From: Bin87 sp034423595 | Lineage (GTDB): Bacteria > Chloroflexota > Dehalococcoidia > Lucifugimonadales > UBA3495 | DNA length: 64,000 bases | Reading direction: 5' to 3' | NCBI GenBank assembly: GCA_965207025.1 | Contig: OZ242258.1 | Span: 3,658,001-3,722,000 of the forward strand | The notes under the pieces: generated by a model | Seen by the model: the letters and a program-made list of their open reading frames with translations, nothing else | Databases searched by the model: none | What the model was told of the DNA's origin: nothing | Position numbers and translations under genes: made by a program | Part shown: positions 51,542 to 61,535 of the stretch, piece by piece | Layout: each line of letters begins with the position of its first letter | Numbering within the stretch: the stretch's first letter is position 1

Positions 51542-51694
51542 AACGCGACATTGGCGCAGCAAACGCAGCTGGAGAGCGTGATGTTGATGACGTTGGGAAT
51601 GGAACTTGGTAAACTGAATTCGGCGCCACGCCAACGTGTCGGCCAAAGAGAGTCAGGCGAAAATTGCGGGACGATACCCAACCCGGAGGGCGAT

Positions 51695-51916
51695 ATGTTG
51701 TTCAGTTACCAACGACAGGGGACATTCCTTGACTTCATCGGTGTATTCGCTCCCGTACTTTATTTCTTCGGAATCGCGGTCTTATGGATCAGCCTGGACT
51801 CTGTGCGGCATGGTGGGCCTTCCGAACTGAGTTTCCATGTTTTTCTCGCGGGTGGGGTACTGACTTGCTTCGGGTTTGCCGTGTCCACCCTTTACCTGCT
51901 GTTTAGCAAGGAATAG
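51695..51916 (+). CDS. small two-helix membrane protein
   Basis: A 73-residue protein with two transmembrane segments ('FLDFIGVFAPVLYFFGIAVL' and 'FHVFLAGGVLTCFGFAVSTL') and a short charged loop. ATG 51695 has GGAGGGCG upstream; a longer open frame running back towards the IS is not accepted as coding. No family recognised. It lies just before the restriction-modification locus and could be part of it, but it is not overlapping. Confidence 0.55.
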   Translation: MLFSYQRQGTFLDFIGVFAPVLYFFGIAVLWISLDSVRHGGPSELSFHVFLAGGVLTCFGFAVSTLYLLFSKE

Positions 51917-52086
51917 CGGTTGGCTGACGCTTTTTGTGATTCGGCTAGTCGCAGGGCATCCTTTCAGTATCTCAATCGTTTGAGGTCCTTACGAGTACGG
52001 CGGGATTTCCTGGTTTTTGATGCAAGACAGCTACGGCCTCGAAGGCCGGAAACACAGGCCGAAAGCGAATCGAAAAGTAAATCACG

Positions 52087-53682
<1,596 letters not shown>

Positions 53683-53685
53683 ACG

Positions 53686-54108
53686 ATGCCGATAAACACG
53701 GATTTCCTCGTCCGTTGCATCTACACCCTGGAGTCGGCCTTTGACCAACTCCGGCAGCGTGAGTCTGAAGACTCCCTGTACGACATCTTTCGCGCCGCTG
53801 CGGTCAAGGAATTCGAACTGGTGCTGGAGCAATCCGGCAACCTGTTGAAGCGCCGACTCAGGCCCTTTTTCGCCAGCAACCGGCGGGCGGACCGGCTGAC
53901 CTTCAAGGACGCCTTCCGGTACGCCGCCAAGCACGGGCTGATTTCAGTGGAAGCCGGTGAGCGCTGGTTTGCCTACCGGGACAACCGAAACGACACAGCC
54001 CACGACTACGGGGCAGACTTCGCAGAGACCACGCTAAAGCTGCTGCCTACCTTCATTGTTGACGCCAGGGAATTGGCACAGGTGATCGCGGAGGGGGACG
54101 ATGACTGA
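53686..54108 (+). CDS. hepT: HepT-like HEPN toxin (HI0074-family nucleotidyltransferase substrate-binding protein)
   Basis: A 140-residue helical protein of the HI0074/HepT family, which pairs with MntA-type nucleotidyltransferases. Its C-terminal half holds 'YRDNRNDTAHDYGADF', the HEPN RNase motif R-x4-H-x-Y (R101, H106, Y108); in studied HepT proteins the Tyr is the site MntA AMPylates to silence the toxin. HepT cuts RNA when free. The start at 53686 has GGGAGGGT. It sits inside the type I locus between hsdM and hsdS and overlaps the next gene by 8 bases, so it is co-expressed with it. The RNase motif is intact. Confidence 0.9.
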   Translation: MPINTDFLVRCIYTLESAFDQLRQRESEDSLYDIFRAAAVKEFELVLEQSGNLLKRRLRPFFASNRRADRLTFKDAFRYAAKHGLISVEAGERWFAYRDNRNDTAHDYGADFAETTLKLLPTFIVDARELAQVIAEGDDD

Positions 54109-55702
54109 ACGTCTGAACCTGCTTCCCCGCCATCGGAAGGAGTTGGAAGCGCTGCTGCGCCAACACGTGCCCGACGCCGAGGTGTGGGCTTACGGCAGCC
54201 GGGTCAACGGGCGGAGTCACGAAGCCAGCGACCTGGACCTGGCGCTGCGCGGGCCAAACTTGGAGCCTTTGGGGAGTGGATACCCAGATCTGCTGGAGGC
54301 GCTGGAGCAATCCAACATCCCAATCCTGGTACAGGCCCACGACTGGGCCCGACTGCCGGAGAGCTTCCACCGGGAGATCGAGCGCGACTACGTGGTGATG
54401 CAACAAGGCGCAGATAGGAGTGAATGGCGTTCCATGCCGTTCAGCGAGGCTGTAATCGTCAACCCTCCCGTTCGGTTGCAACGAGGCGTTGAATACCCAT
54501 TCGTTGACATGGCCGCCGTGAATCCCGGCATTAGGTGGGCATACGCCGAACGTCAGCGCACGCATTCCGGCGGCGGGTCGAGATTTCAGGATTGCGATAC
54601 TTTGATGGCGCGGATTACGCCTTGCCTAGAGAATGGAAAGATTGCCCGTTATCGCGCGATGGGTGATATGACCACTGCCCACGGCTCTACCGAGTTTATC
54701 GTTATCCGCGGGCGCCCAGGCGTTACCGATAACGAATTTGCTTTCTATCTCACGCATTCGCCAGCGGTATGCGATTATGCAATCAGCCAGATGACTGGTA
54801 CATCGGGGCGTCAGCGAGTGCCTACTGCCGCGTTGGATCACATTGACGTGGCACTACCACCCCTCCCGGAACAACGGGGCATCGCCCACGTCCTCGGCGC
54901 GCTGGACGACAAGATTGAGCTGAATCGGCGGATGAACGAGACGCTGGAGGCGATGGCCAGGGCCATCTTCCAGGACTGGTTCGTGGACTTCGGCCCGGTC
55001 CGCGCCAAGCTGGAGGGCCGGGAACCCTACCTGCCGCCGAAGCTGTGGGACCTGTTCCCGGACCGCCTGGTGGACTCGGAGCTGGGGGAGATACCGGAAG
55101 AATGGGAGGTGAAGGCGCTGGGGGAGGTTATTGATGTCGTTGGAGGAACAACGCCAAGTACCAAGAGAGCAGATTATTGGGAAGACGGAACGCACTGCTG
55201 GGCTACCCCCAAAGACCTTTCTGTTTTGCGTTCGCCTGTCATTCTTGACACTGAGCGGAAGGTAACGGATGCTGGATTAGCAAAGATTCCCTCTGGGCTT
55301 TTACCGGCAGGCACGTTGTTACTGTCATCTCGGGCTCCCATCGGTTATTTGGCAATGTGTCAGGTGCCGGTGGCGATCAATCAGGGTTTTATCGCGGTTC
55401 CGCCCGGGAAGGCCGTCTCCAACCATTTTATGCTGCACTGGAGCCAAGCATTCCACAACGAAATTGTGAACCACGCCAATGGCTCTACTTTCCTTGAAAT
55501 CAACAAGAGCAACTTCCGGAAAATCGGGTTTGTCATGCCACACGAACCAGTGCTGGCACAATTCGACGCACAAGTTCATTCGCTTCATAAGAGAATCGTG
55601 ACCAATGAACGCGAATCCCGCGCTCTCGCCGCCCAGCGGGATGCGTTGCTTCCGAGGCTGATTTCGGGGGAGTTGCGGGTGAGGGAGTTACAAGCAACAT
55701 GA
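54101..55702 (+). CDS. hsdS: fusion: MntA-like minimal nucleotidyltransferase + type I HsdS specificity subunit
   Basis: A 533-residue protein. Residues 1-~105 are a minimal nucleotidyltransferase: 'YGSRVNGRSHEASDLDLAL' fits GS-x10-DxD (G32-S33, D44, D46). It ends 'FHREIERDYVVM', the usual MntA end. The third carboxylate, expected in 'VDVVDW', reads Gln78 in 'ILVQAHDWARL', so activity may be reduced. From ~108 on it is a full HsdS: first target domain, conserved 'LPPLPEQRGIAHVLGALDDK', 'AIFQDWFVDFGPVRAKLEG', second target domain and 'RDALLPRLISGELRV'. No stop interrupts the join. An ATG at 54434 could also start HsdS alone. It follows hepT with an 8-base overlap. Confidence 0.9.
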   Translation: MTERLNLLPRHRKELEALLRQHVPDAEVWAYGSRVNGRSHEASDLDLALRGPNLEPLGSGYPDLLEALEQSNIPILVQAHDWARLPESFHREIERDYVVMQQGADRSEWRSMPFSEAVIVNPPVRLQRGVEYPFVDMAAVNPGIRWAYAERQRTHSGGGSRFQDCDTLMARITPCLENGKIARYRAMGDMTTAHGSTEFIVIRGRPGVTDNEFAFYLTHSPAVCDYAISQMTGTSGRQRVPTAALDHIDVALPPLPEQRGIAHVLGALDDKIELNRRMNETLEAMARAIFQDWFVDFGPVRAKLEGREPYLPPKLWDLFPDRLVDSELGEIPEEWEVKALGEVIDVVGGTTPSTKRADYWEDGTHCWATPKDLSVLRSPVILDTERKVTDAGLAKIPSGLLPAGTLLLSSRAPIGYLAMCQVPVAINQGFIAVPPGKAVSNHFMLHWSQAFHNEIVNHANGSTFLEINKSNFRKIGFVMPHEPVLAQFDAQVHSLHKRIVTNERESRALAAQRDALLPRLISGELRVRELQAT

Positions 55703-56820
55703 GCCATTCGCCTGATACCTTCCCAGGGTTGAACCTATCAAACATTCCCAACGGAGGGCCGCTCCTCCAGAGGTATGTTATGTGGTTCGAGCGGTACCCA
55801 CAATGCGCAAGTGCGTCTCTAAGGCAGAGACTGACAAATAGGAAAGGTGCGCAGGGGGCATGGTTTGAGCTTCTTTTGCATGAGACATTGCTGAGACTTG
55901 GCTGCGATGTACGTGTCACAGATACCGACAATACGGACAAGACACCCGATTTTCTCGCTGGCCATGGAGATCAAAATTGCCACATTGAAGCCACAACCAT
56001 TGATCCCGCCGATAGTCCGTCTGCGGTAGACCGCAACCTAGAGGATGCTGTAGCCAAAATCAAGACGTTGGATTCCTCCGACTTTCAGCTTCGATTGATT
56101 GTCGAAGGTCGGATTTCCAGAACCCTGAGCAAAAATGAACTGGAAGATAAATTCGGGAAACTGCTCGTCGGAAACGATCCAGACGAAGTAAGGAGGAGAA
56201 TTCGAGAAATGGGCGACGAATCCGCGCCCTACGCCGAAATCAGGGGGAGGAATTGGTGTCTGAGAGGTGAACTTCAACCAATTTCAGATGCACAGAAAGT
56301 CGAAGGCGGGTCCAGGGAGTTGCTGATAGGCCCCATGGGTTCTTACAGCGGTGACGCTTCACGCGAGGTCCGGGAAGGGGTATTGAAGAAGGCCAAGAAG
56401 TACGACCGACTGGATGCGCCGCTCATCGTGGCGGTGAATGTGCTGGATATTCGTTTTGACCGGGAGACTGAAAATTCGGCGCTCTTTGGAAAGGAGCAGG
56501 TTCGGTATTCCCCTAATCATCCTGAAATCCCTGCCCAGCTAGTCAGGAAGCCTGATGGGGTATTCATTCAAGGGGGACACAAACCACGGTATACACGGTT
56601 GGCGGGGGTGATCTTCTTCGATGGTTTTGTACCGCATAACCCACGGGGTTCTGTATGTCTTTACGTTAATCCTTTCGGCTACAACACGGCCTTGCCTCAA
56701 CCTCTCTATGAGTTACCTCACGCCAAAGGAGTAGACGGACGACTAAACCGGGTTGTAGGCGTAGACGTTGGATTCCTATTGGATGCCAAGTCGCCGTTCA
56801 AGAACTCTGGTCAACCATGA
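55699..56820 (+). CDS. RM-associated protein of unknown function, possible PD-(D/E)XK nuclease
   Basis: A 373-residue protein that overlaps hsdS by 4 bases (ATGA). Residues ~50-100 resemble a restriction-endonuclease-like core: E57 in 'AWFELLLHETLLRLGCDV', then 'KTPDFLAGH' (P83-D84) and 'HIEATT' (E97). That is the E...PD...ExT pattern of some PD-(D/E)XK proteins, although the usual Lys is replaced by Thr. The remainder (~150-373) has no recognised motif. Tight coupling with hsdS suggests a helper or extra effector of the restriction system. The nuclease reading is an inference. Confidence 0.6.
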   Translation: MSHSPDTFPGLNLSNIPNGGPLLQRYVMWFERYPQCASASLRQRLTNRKGAQGAWFELLLHETLLRLGCDVRVTDTDNTDKTPDFLAGHGDQNCHIEATTIDPADSPSAVDRNLEDAVAKIKTLDSSDFQLRLIVEGRISRTLSKNELEDKFGKLLVGNDPDEVRRRIREMGDESAPYAEIRGRNWCLRGELQPISDAQKVEGGSRELLIGPMGSYSGDASREVREGVLKKAKKYDRLDAPLIVAVNVLDIRFDRETENSALFGKEQVRYSPNHPEIPAQLVRKPDGVFIQGGHKPRYTRLAGVIFFDGFVPHNPRGSVCLYVNPFGYNTALPQPLYELPHAKGVDGRLNRVVGVDVGFLLDAKSPFKNSGQP

Positions 56821-56918
56821 CCACCCAAACCGAAGCGACGTCGAGCAGGCGGACTTGGAGTGTCGCCAGTAATACCTGCTTGCGGACTAGTCACGGCCTT
56901 GTCACTGTTCCAATCCTT

Positions 56919-56997
56919 CAATTGGCCGTACTTTAACATTTCAATCGGACGCCATGAAACCTTGCAATTGGACGTATTATAGAGTTACAATTGGACG
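56919..56997 (+). promoter_or_regulatory. four direct repeats at exact 23-bp spacing before the ATPase gene
   Basis: CAATTGGCC (56919), CAATCGGAC (56942), CAATTGGAC (56965) and CAATTGGAC (56988) repeat every 23 bases, about two helical turns, so they face the same side of the DNA. The last copy ends on the base before ATG 56998, leaving no room for a ribosome-binding site. A TATTAT -10 box (56975-56980) lies inside the array. It is probably an autoregulatory operator or an iteron-like array. Confidence 0.8.
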
Positions 56998-58293
56998 ATG
57001 CAGACAACATCGCTCTACCCGCGCTACGCCGAAAAGCCTTTGACCGAAGCATTGTCCGATTCTCCCGCCGTACTGGTACACGGACCGCGCCAGTGCGGCA
57101 AAACCACCCTGGCTCGGCTGGTCGGCGACTCCTTGGGGTACGACTACATCAGCTTCGATGATGACGTGGCCCGCACCGCCGCCGCCGCGGACCCGGCGGG
57201 GTTTGTCGCCGGGCTGCCGGAGCGGTCAATCCTCGATGAGGTACAGCGGGTTCCCTCCCTGTTCACCGCACTGAAACAGGAGATAGACCGTCGCCGAGTT
57301 CCCGGACGTTTCCTGCTCACCGGCTCTTCACAGGTTCTCCTATTGCCATCGCTGGCGGACTCCCTGGCTGGGCGGATGGAAGTCCTGCGGCTGCACCCGC
57401 TCTCCCAGAACGAAATACATGGAGGCGTGCCCAATTTCCTGGACGACCTGTTCAGGGGAAGGTTTCAGACTGCCAGTACCAACCGCCTTGGTGATGATCT
57501 GGCGGAACGCATAGTTGCCGGCGGGTATCCGGCGGCGCTGGAACGTCCCACGGCCCGTCGACGCGCCAATTGGTACCGGAACTTCGTGGAGACGCAACTG
57601 CAACGGGACGCGCGGGACATGTCCAGGATCAGCGCCCTGGACGCGCTGCCGCGATTGCTCAGCGCCGCCGCTTCGCAAACGGCCCGCTTGTACAATCTTT
57701 CGGACCTGGCGGCTCCTTTCCAGCTCAGCCGTCCGACCATCGGCGGCTACGTAGAACTACTGGAGCGCCTGTTCCTCGTTGAACGGCTCCCGCCGTGGCA
57801 CAGCAACCGCCTGAACCGCCTGGTCAAGACTCCGAAACTCCACATCGGGGATACTGGCCTGGGATGCGCCTTGTTGGGGACCGGTCCGCCCGCGTTGGCT
57901 CAAGACCGTACCTTCTTCGGGCAGTTGCTCGAGACTTTCGTGTTCCAGGAGTTGAAGCGCCAGTCCATCTGCCAGGAGCAGCCTTTGTCGTTTTTCCACT
58001 ATCGGGACAAAGACCAAGTTGAGGTCGATGTTGTCATTGAGCGAGGAGCTTTGGCGGTGGCTGGCGTCGAGGTGAAAGCCTCAGCGACGGTAACGACTTC
58101 TGATTTTAGAGGACTGCACAAGCTGAAGAAAACCACCGGGGATCGTTTTGCCTCCGGTGTGGTGCTCTACGACGGCGAGATAGCATCCAGTTTCGGGGGT
58201 GGGATGTTCGCCGTGCCCATACGCTCGCTTTGCGAAGGACGGGACGTTGGACTGGGGTCCTTCGTCTTGGGAATGGACCGATTGGCTCCCTAA
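56998..58293 (+). CDS. AAA ATPase with DUF4143
   Basis: A 431-residue protein of the archaeal-type ATPase/DUF4143 family. The ATPase half has Walker A 'VHGPRQCGKTTLARL' (residues ~28-42) and Walker B 'RSILDEVQRVP', then the sensor 'RFLLTGSSQVLLLPSLADSL' and 'AGRMEVLRLHPLSQNEI'. The C-terminal DUF4143 (~200-410) includes 'HFYRDKDQ'-like residues, here 'FFHYRDKDQVEVDVVIERG', which in relatives form a nuclease-like core (E..D..E-x-K, 'VEVKASATV'). The family is linked to defence and toxin-antitoxin loci. It is inserted between hsdS and hsdR and preceded by the 23-bp repeat array, so it is probably a separately controlled partner. Confidence 0.85.
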   Translation: MQTTSLYPRYAEKPLTEALSDSPAVLVHGPRQCGKTTLARLVGDSLGYDYISFDDDVARTAAAADPAGFVAGLPERSILDEVQRVPSLFTALKQEIDRRRVPGRFLLTGSSQVLLLPSLADSLAGRMEVLRLHPLSQNEIHGGVPNFLDDLFRGRFQTASTNRLGDDLAERIVAGGYPAALERPTARRRANWYRNFVETQLQRDARDMSRISALDALPRLLSAAASQTARLYNLSDLAAPFQLSRPTIGGYVELLERLFLVERLPPWHSNRLNRLVKTPKLHIGDTGLGCALLGTGPPALAQDRTFFGQLLETFVFQELKRQSICQEQPLSFFHYRDKDQVEVDVVIERGALAVAGVEVKASATVTTSDFRGLHKLKKTTGDRFASGVVLYDGEIASSFGGGMFAVPIRSLCEGRDVGLGSFVLGMDRLAP

Positions 58294-58317
58294 CCCGTTA
58301 GTCTCTGTGAATAGCCC

Positions 58318-61300
58318 ATGACCACGCTCACCGAATCAACCGTCGAAGCTGCCGCCCTGGAATGGCTTGCCGCTTTGGGCTGGCAGGTGGCCCATGGCGC
58401 GGACATCGCGCCGAACACGCCGGGTGCGGAGCGGGCCGACTACGGGCAGGTGGTCCTGGAACGACGGCTGCGGGATGCCCTGGCCCGGCTGAACCCTGAC
58501 TTCCCCGACTCGGCGGTTGAAGACGCTTTCCGCAAGCTGACCCGGCCCGAAGGGGCCGCCCTGGAGAACCGCAACCGGCAGTTCCACCGGATGCTGGTCA
58601 ACGGCGTCAACGTGGAGTACCGGGCCGGCGACGGCGGCATCCGGGGCCAACAGGCCCAGGTATTGGACTTCGGCAATCCGGCCAACAACGACTGGCTGGC
58701 GGTCAACCAGTTCACGGTCACCGATACGGTGAGCGGGAACCGGAACACCCGCCGCCCCGATGTCGTCCTGTTCCTCAACGGCCTGCCCCTGGGGGTAATC
58801 GAACTGAAGAACCCCGCCGACGCGGACGCCACCATCTGGACCGCCTGGCAGCAGTTACAGACCTACCAGTCCGAACTGCTCTCCATGTTTTCCATGAACG
58901 AAGTCCTGATGGTCTCCGACGGTCTGGCCGCCCGCATCGGCGCCCTGGGAGCAGGTCAGGAATGGTTCAAGCCCTGGCGCACCACCACCGGGGAAACGCT
59001 GGCGGATTCCAGCCTGACCGAGTTGCAGGTGATGTTGGAAGGTGTTTGCCAACCGGAGCGCTTCCTGGTCCTGCTGCGGGACTTCATCGTGTTTGACGAC
59101 GACGGCAGCGGCAAGCCGGTCAAGAAGTTGGCCGGCTACCACCAGTTCCACGCCGTCCGCGCCGCCGTGGGCGAGACCCTGCGAGCGGCGGAGTTGCAGC
59201 AGGCGGAACGGGCCGTCGCCGAGGCAGGCGGCCGCTACGAGTCGGGAAGAAGGCCCGGCGGCGAACCTGGCGACCGGCGCGTCGGGGTGGTCTGGCACAC
59301 CCAGGGTTCGGGCAAGAGCCTGACCATGGCCTTCTACGCCGGGGCCATTGTGCGCGAGCCGGCCATGCAGAACCCCACCATCGTGGTCCTCACCGACCGC
59401 AACGACCTGGATGACCAGCTCTTCGGGACCTTCTCCCGGTGCCAGGACCTGCTGCGCCAGCCACCGGTGCAGGCCGAGAGCCGGGCCGACCTGCGGCGGA
59501 AGTTGTCGGTGGCAGCCGGCGGCGTGGTGTTCACCACCATCCAGAAGTTCTTTCCCGAAGAACGGGGCGACACCCATCCCACCCTATCGGAACGGCGCAA
59601 CATCGTGGTCATCGCCGACGAGGCCCACCGCAGCCAGTACGACTTCATCGACGGCTACGCCCGGCACATGCGGGACGCCCTGCCCAACGCATCCTTCGTG
59701 GGCTTCACCGGCACTCCCATTGAGCTGGAGGACGCCAACACCCGGGCGGTGTTCGGCGACTACATCAGCATCTATGACATCCGGCGCTCCGTGGAGGACG
59801 GGGCCACGGTGCCCATCCACTACGAGAGCCGCCTGGCCCTGCTGGAACTGGACGAGGCCCAGCGTCCCACCATTGACCCGGATTTCGAGGAAGCCACCGA
59901 GGGCGAGGAAGTTGAGCGCAAGGAGCGGTTGAAGACCAAGTGGGCGCAGTTGGAGGCCATAGTCGGCGCTCCCGTCCGGGTAAGGCAGGTAGCCGCAGAC
60001 ATCTTGGACCACTTCGAGGAACGGCTGGAAGCGCTGGACGGAAAGGCCATGGTGGTGTGCATGAGCCGCCGCATCTGCGTTGACCTGTACGAGGAACTGG
60101 TCCGGCTGCGCCCTGAGTGGAATGGCGACGACGACGGCGAGGGCGCCATCAAGGTGGTGATGACCGGCTCGGCCTCAGACCCGCCGGAGTGGCAGCGGCA
60201 CGTGAGGAACAAGGCCCGAAGGGAAGCGCTGGCCAACCGCTTCCGGGACCCCGACGACCCTTTCCGCATCGTGCTGGTGCGGGATATGTGGCTGACCGGC
60301 TTCGACGCGCCCAGCCTGCACACCATGTACTTGGACAAGCCCATGCGGGGCCACGGGCTGATGCAGGCGATAGCCCGTGTAAACCGGGTGTTCCGGGACA
60401 AGCCGGGCGGGTTGGTGGTGGACTACCTGGGACTGGCCAACGACCTGCGGCGGGCATTGGTGACGTACACCGAGAGCGGAGGAACCGGGCGCGCCGCCAT
60501 CGACAAGGAAGAGGTGGTGGCCGTCATGTTGGAAAAGCACGAAGTGTGCTGCGCTTTGTTCCACGGCTTCGACTGGTCGCAGTGGACGTCCGGCGCGCCG
60601 GCAGAGCGGTTGGGGCTGCTTCCCGCCGCTCAGGAACATATCCTGGGTCAAGAAAACGGCAAGGACCGCTGCATGGCGGCGGTCCGCGAACTCTCCCAGG
60701 CCTTCGCCCTGGCTGTGCCCCACGAGGAGACCAACCGCATCCGCGACGACGTGGGCTTCTTCCAGACGGTGCGGGCGGCGTTGTCCAAGTCGTCGCCTTC
60801 GGATGGGCAATCGGGCGAGGAGATGAACCTCGCGATACGTCAGATAGTTTCCCGGGCCGTGGCTTCGGAAGGGGTCCTGGACATCTTCGCGGCGGCAGGG
60901 TTGGACAAGCCGGACATCTCGGTGTTGTCCGATGACTTCCTGGCCGAGGTTCAGGGGATGCCCCAGCGCAACCTGGCGGTGGAGTTGCTGCAAAAGCTGC
61001 TGCGAGGCGAGGTGGCAGCCCGTCGGCGTTCCAACGTGGTACAGGCTCGCTCCTTCGCCGAGATGCTGGAACAGACCCTCCACCGCTATCAGAACCGGGC
61101 GATTGAAGCTGCGCAGGTGATTGAGGAGCTGATCCAACTGGCCCGCGATATGCGGGAAGCCGCCGCCAGGGGCGAAAGGCTGGGCCTGACGGATGACGAA
61201 CTGGCCTTCTACGACGCCCTGGAAACCAACGACAGCGCCGTACAGGTGCTGGGCGACGAAACCCTCCGCGCCATCGCCCGCGAGTTGGTGGAGACCGTGC

Positions 61301-61488
61301 GGCGCAACGTTACAATTGACTGGGAGGTTCGGGAAAACGTCCGCGCCCAGCTCCGTGTCCTGGTCCGGCGCATCCTTCGCAAGCACGGGTACCCGCCCGA
61401 CAAGCAGGAGAAGGCGACGCGGACGGTGCTGGAGCAAGCGGAGGTATTGTCGGAAGGGTGGGCGTTGATTTGCCCTGACCTGGATTGA
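58318..61488 (+). CDS. hsdR: type I restriction-modification system, endonuclease subunit HsdR
   Basis: A 1,056-residue motor nuclease. The N-terminal nuclease domain has 'NTRRPDVVLFLNGLPLGVIELKNP', the PD...(E-x-K) site. The SF2 helicase region has Walker A 'VWHTQGSGKSLTMAFYAG', the DEAH box in 'IADEAHRSQYDF', 'VGFTGTPI' and motif VI in 'MQAIARVNRVFRDK'. It translocates DNA and cuts far from the recognition site when HsdS finds an unmodified sequence. Length and motifs are complete, so the system can restrict. It starts 24 bases after the DUF4143 gene. Confidence 0.97.
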   Translation: MTTLTESTVEAAALEWLAALGWQVAHGADIAPNTPGAERADYGQVVLERRLRDALARLNPDFPDSAVEDAFRKLTRPEGAALENRNRQFHRMLVNGVNVEYRAGDGGIRGQQAQVLDFGNPANNDWLAVNQFTVTDTVSGNRNTRRPDVVLFLNGLPLGVIELKNPADADATIWTAWQQLQTYQSELLSMFSMNEVLMVSDGLAARIGALGAGQEWFKPWRTTTGETLADSSLTELQVMLEGVCQPERFLVLLRDFIVFDDDGSGKPVKKLAGYHQFHAVRAAVGETLRAAELQQAERAVAEAGGRYESGRRPGGEPGDRRVGVVWHTQGSGKSLTMAFYAGAIVREPAMQNPTIVVLTDRNDLDDQLFGTFSRCQDLLRQPPVQAESRADLRRKLSVAAGGVVFTTIQKFFPEERGDTHPTLSERRNIVVIADEAHRSQYDFIDGYARHMRDALPNASFVGFTGTPIELEDANTRAVFGDYISIYDIRRSVEDGATVPIHYESRLALLELDEAQRPTIDPDFEEATEGEEVERKERLKTKWAQLEAIVGAPVRVRQVAADILDHFEERLEALDGKAMVVCMSRRICVDLYEELVRLRPEWNGDDDGEGAIKVVMTGSASDPPEWQRHVRNKARREALANRFRDPDDPFRIVLVRDMWLTGFDAPSLHTMYLDKPMRGHGLMQAIARVNRVFRDKPGGLVVDYLGLANDLRRALVTYTESGGTGRAAIDKEEVVAVMLEKHEVCCALFHGFDWSQWTSGAPAERLGLLPAAQEHILGQENGKDRCMAAVRELSQAFALAVPHEETNRIRDDVGFFQTVRAALSKSSPSDGQSGEEMNLAIRQIVSRAVASEGVLDIFAAAGLDKPDISVLSDDFLAEVQGMPQRNLAVELLQKLLRGEVAARRRSNVVQARSFAEMLEQTLHRYQNRAIEAAQVIEELIQLARDMREAAARGERLGLTDDELAFYDALETNDSAVQVLGDETLRAIARELVETVRRNVTIDWEVRENVRAQLRVLVRRILRKHGYPPDKQEKATRTVLEQAEVLSEGWALICPDLD

Positions 61489-61535
61489 CTCTGTACTTGA
61501 ACGGCAAACCCTGGCTCGGCAAAACGCTAACCCTA

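Noticed and set aside
56919..56997. considered as a short CRISPR array
   Set aside because: The repeated part is only about 9-10 bases, the spacers are short, and it abuts a start codon; it fits an operator array, not CRISPR.
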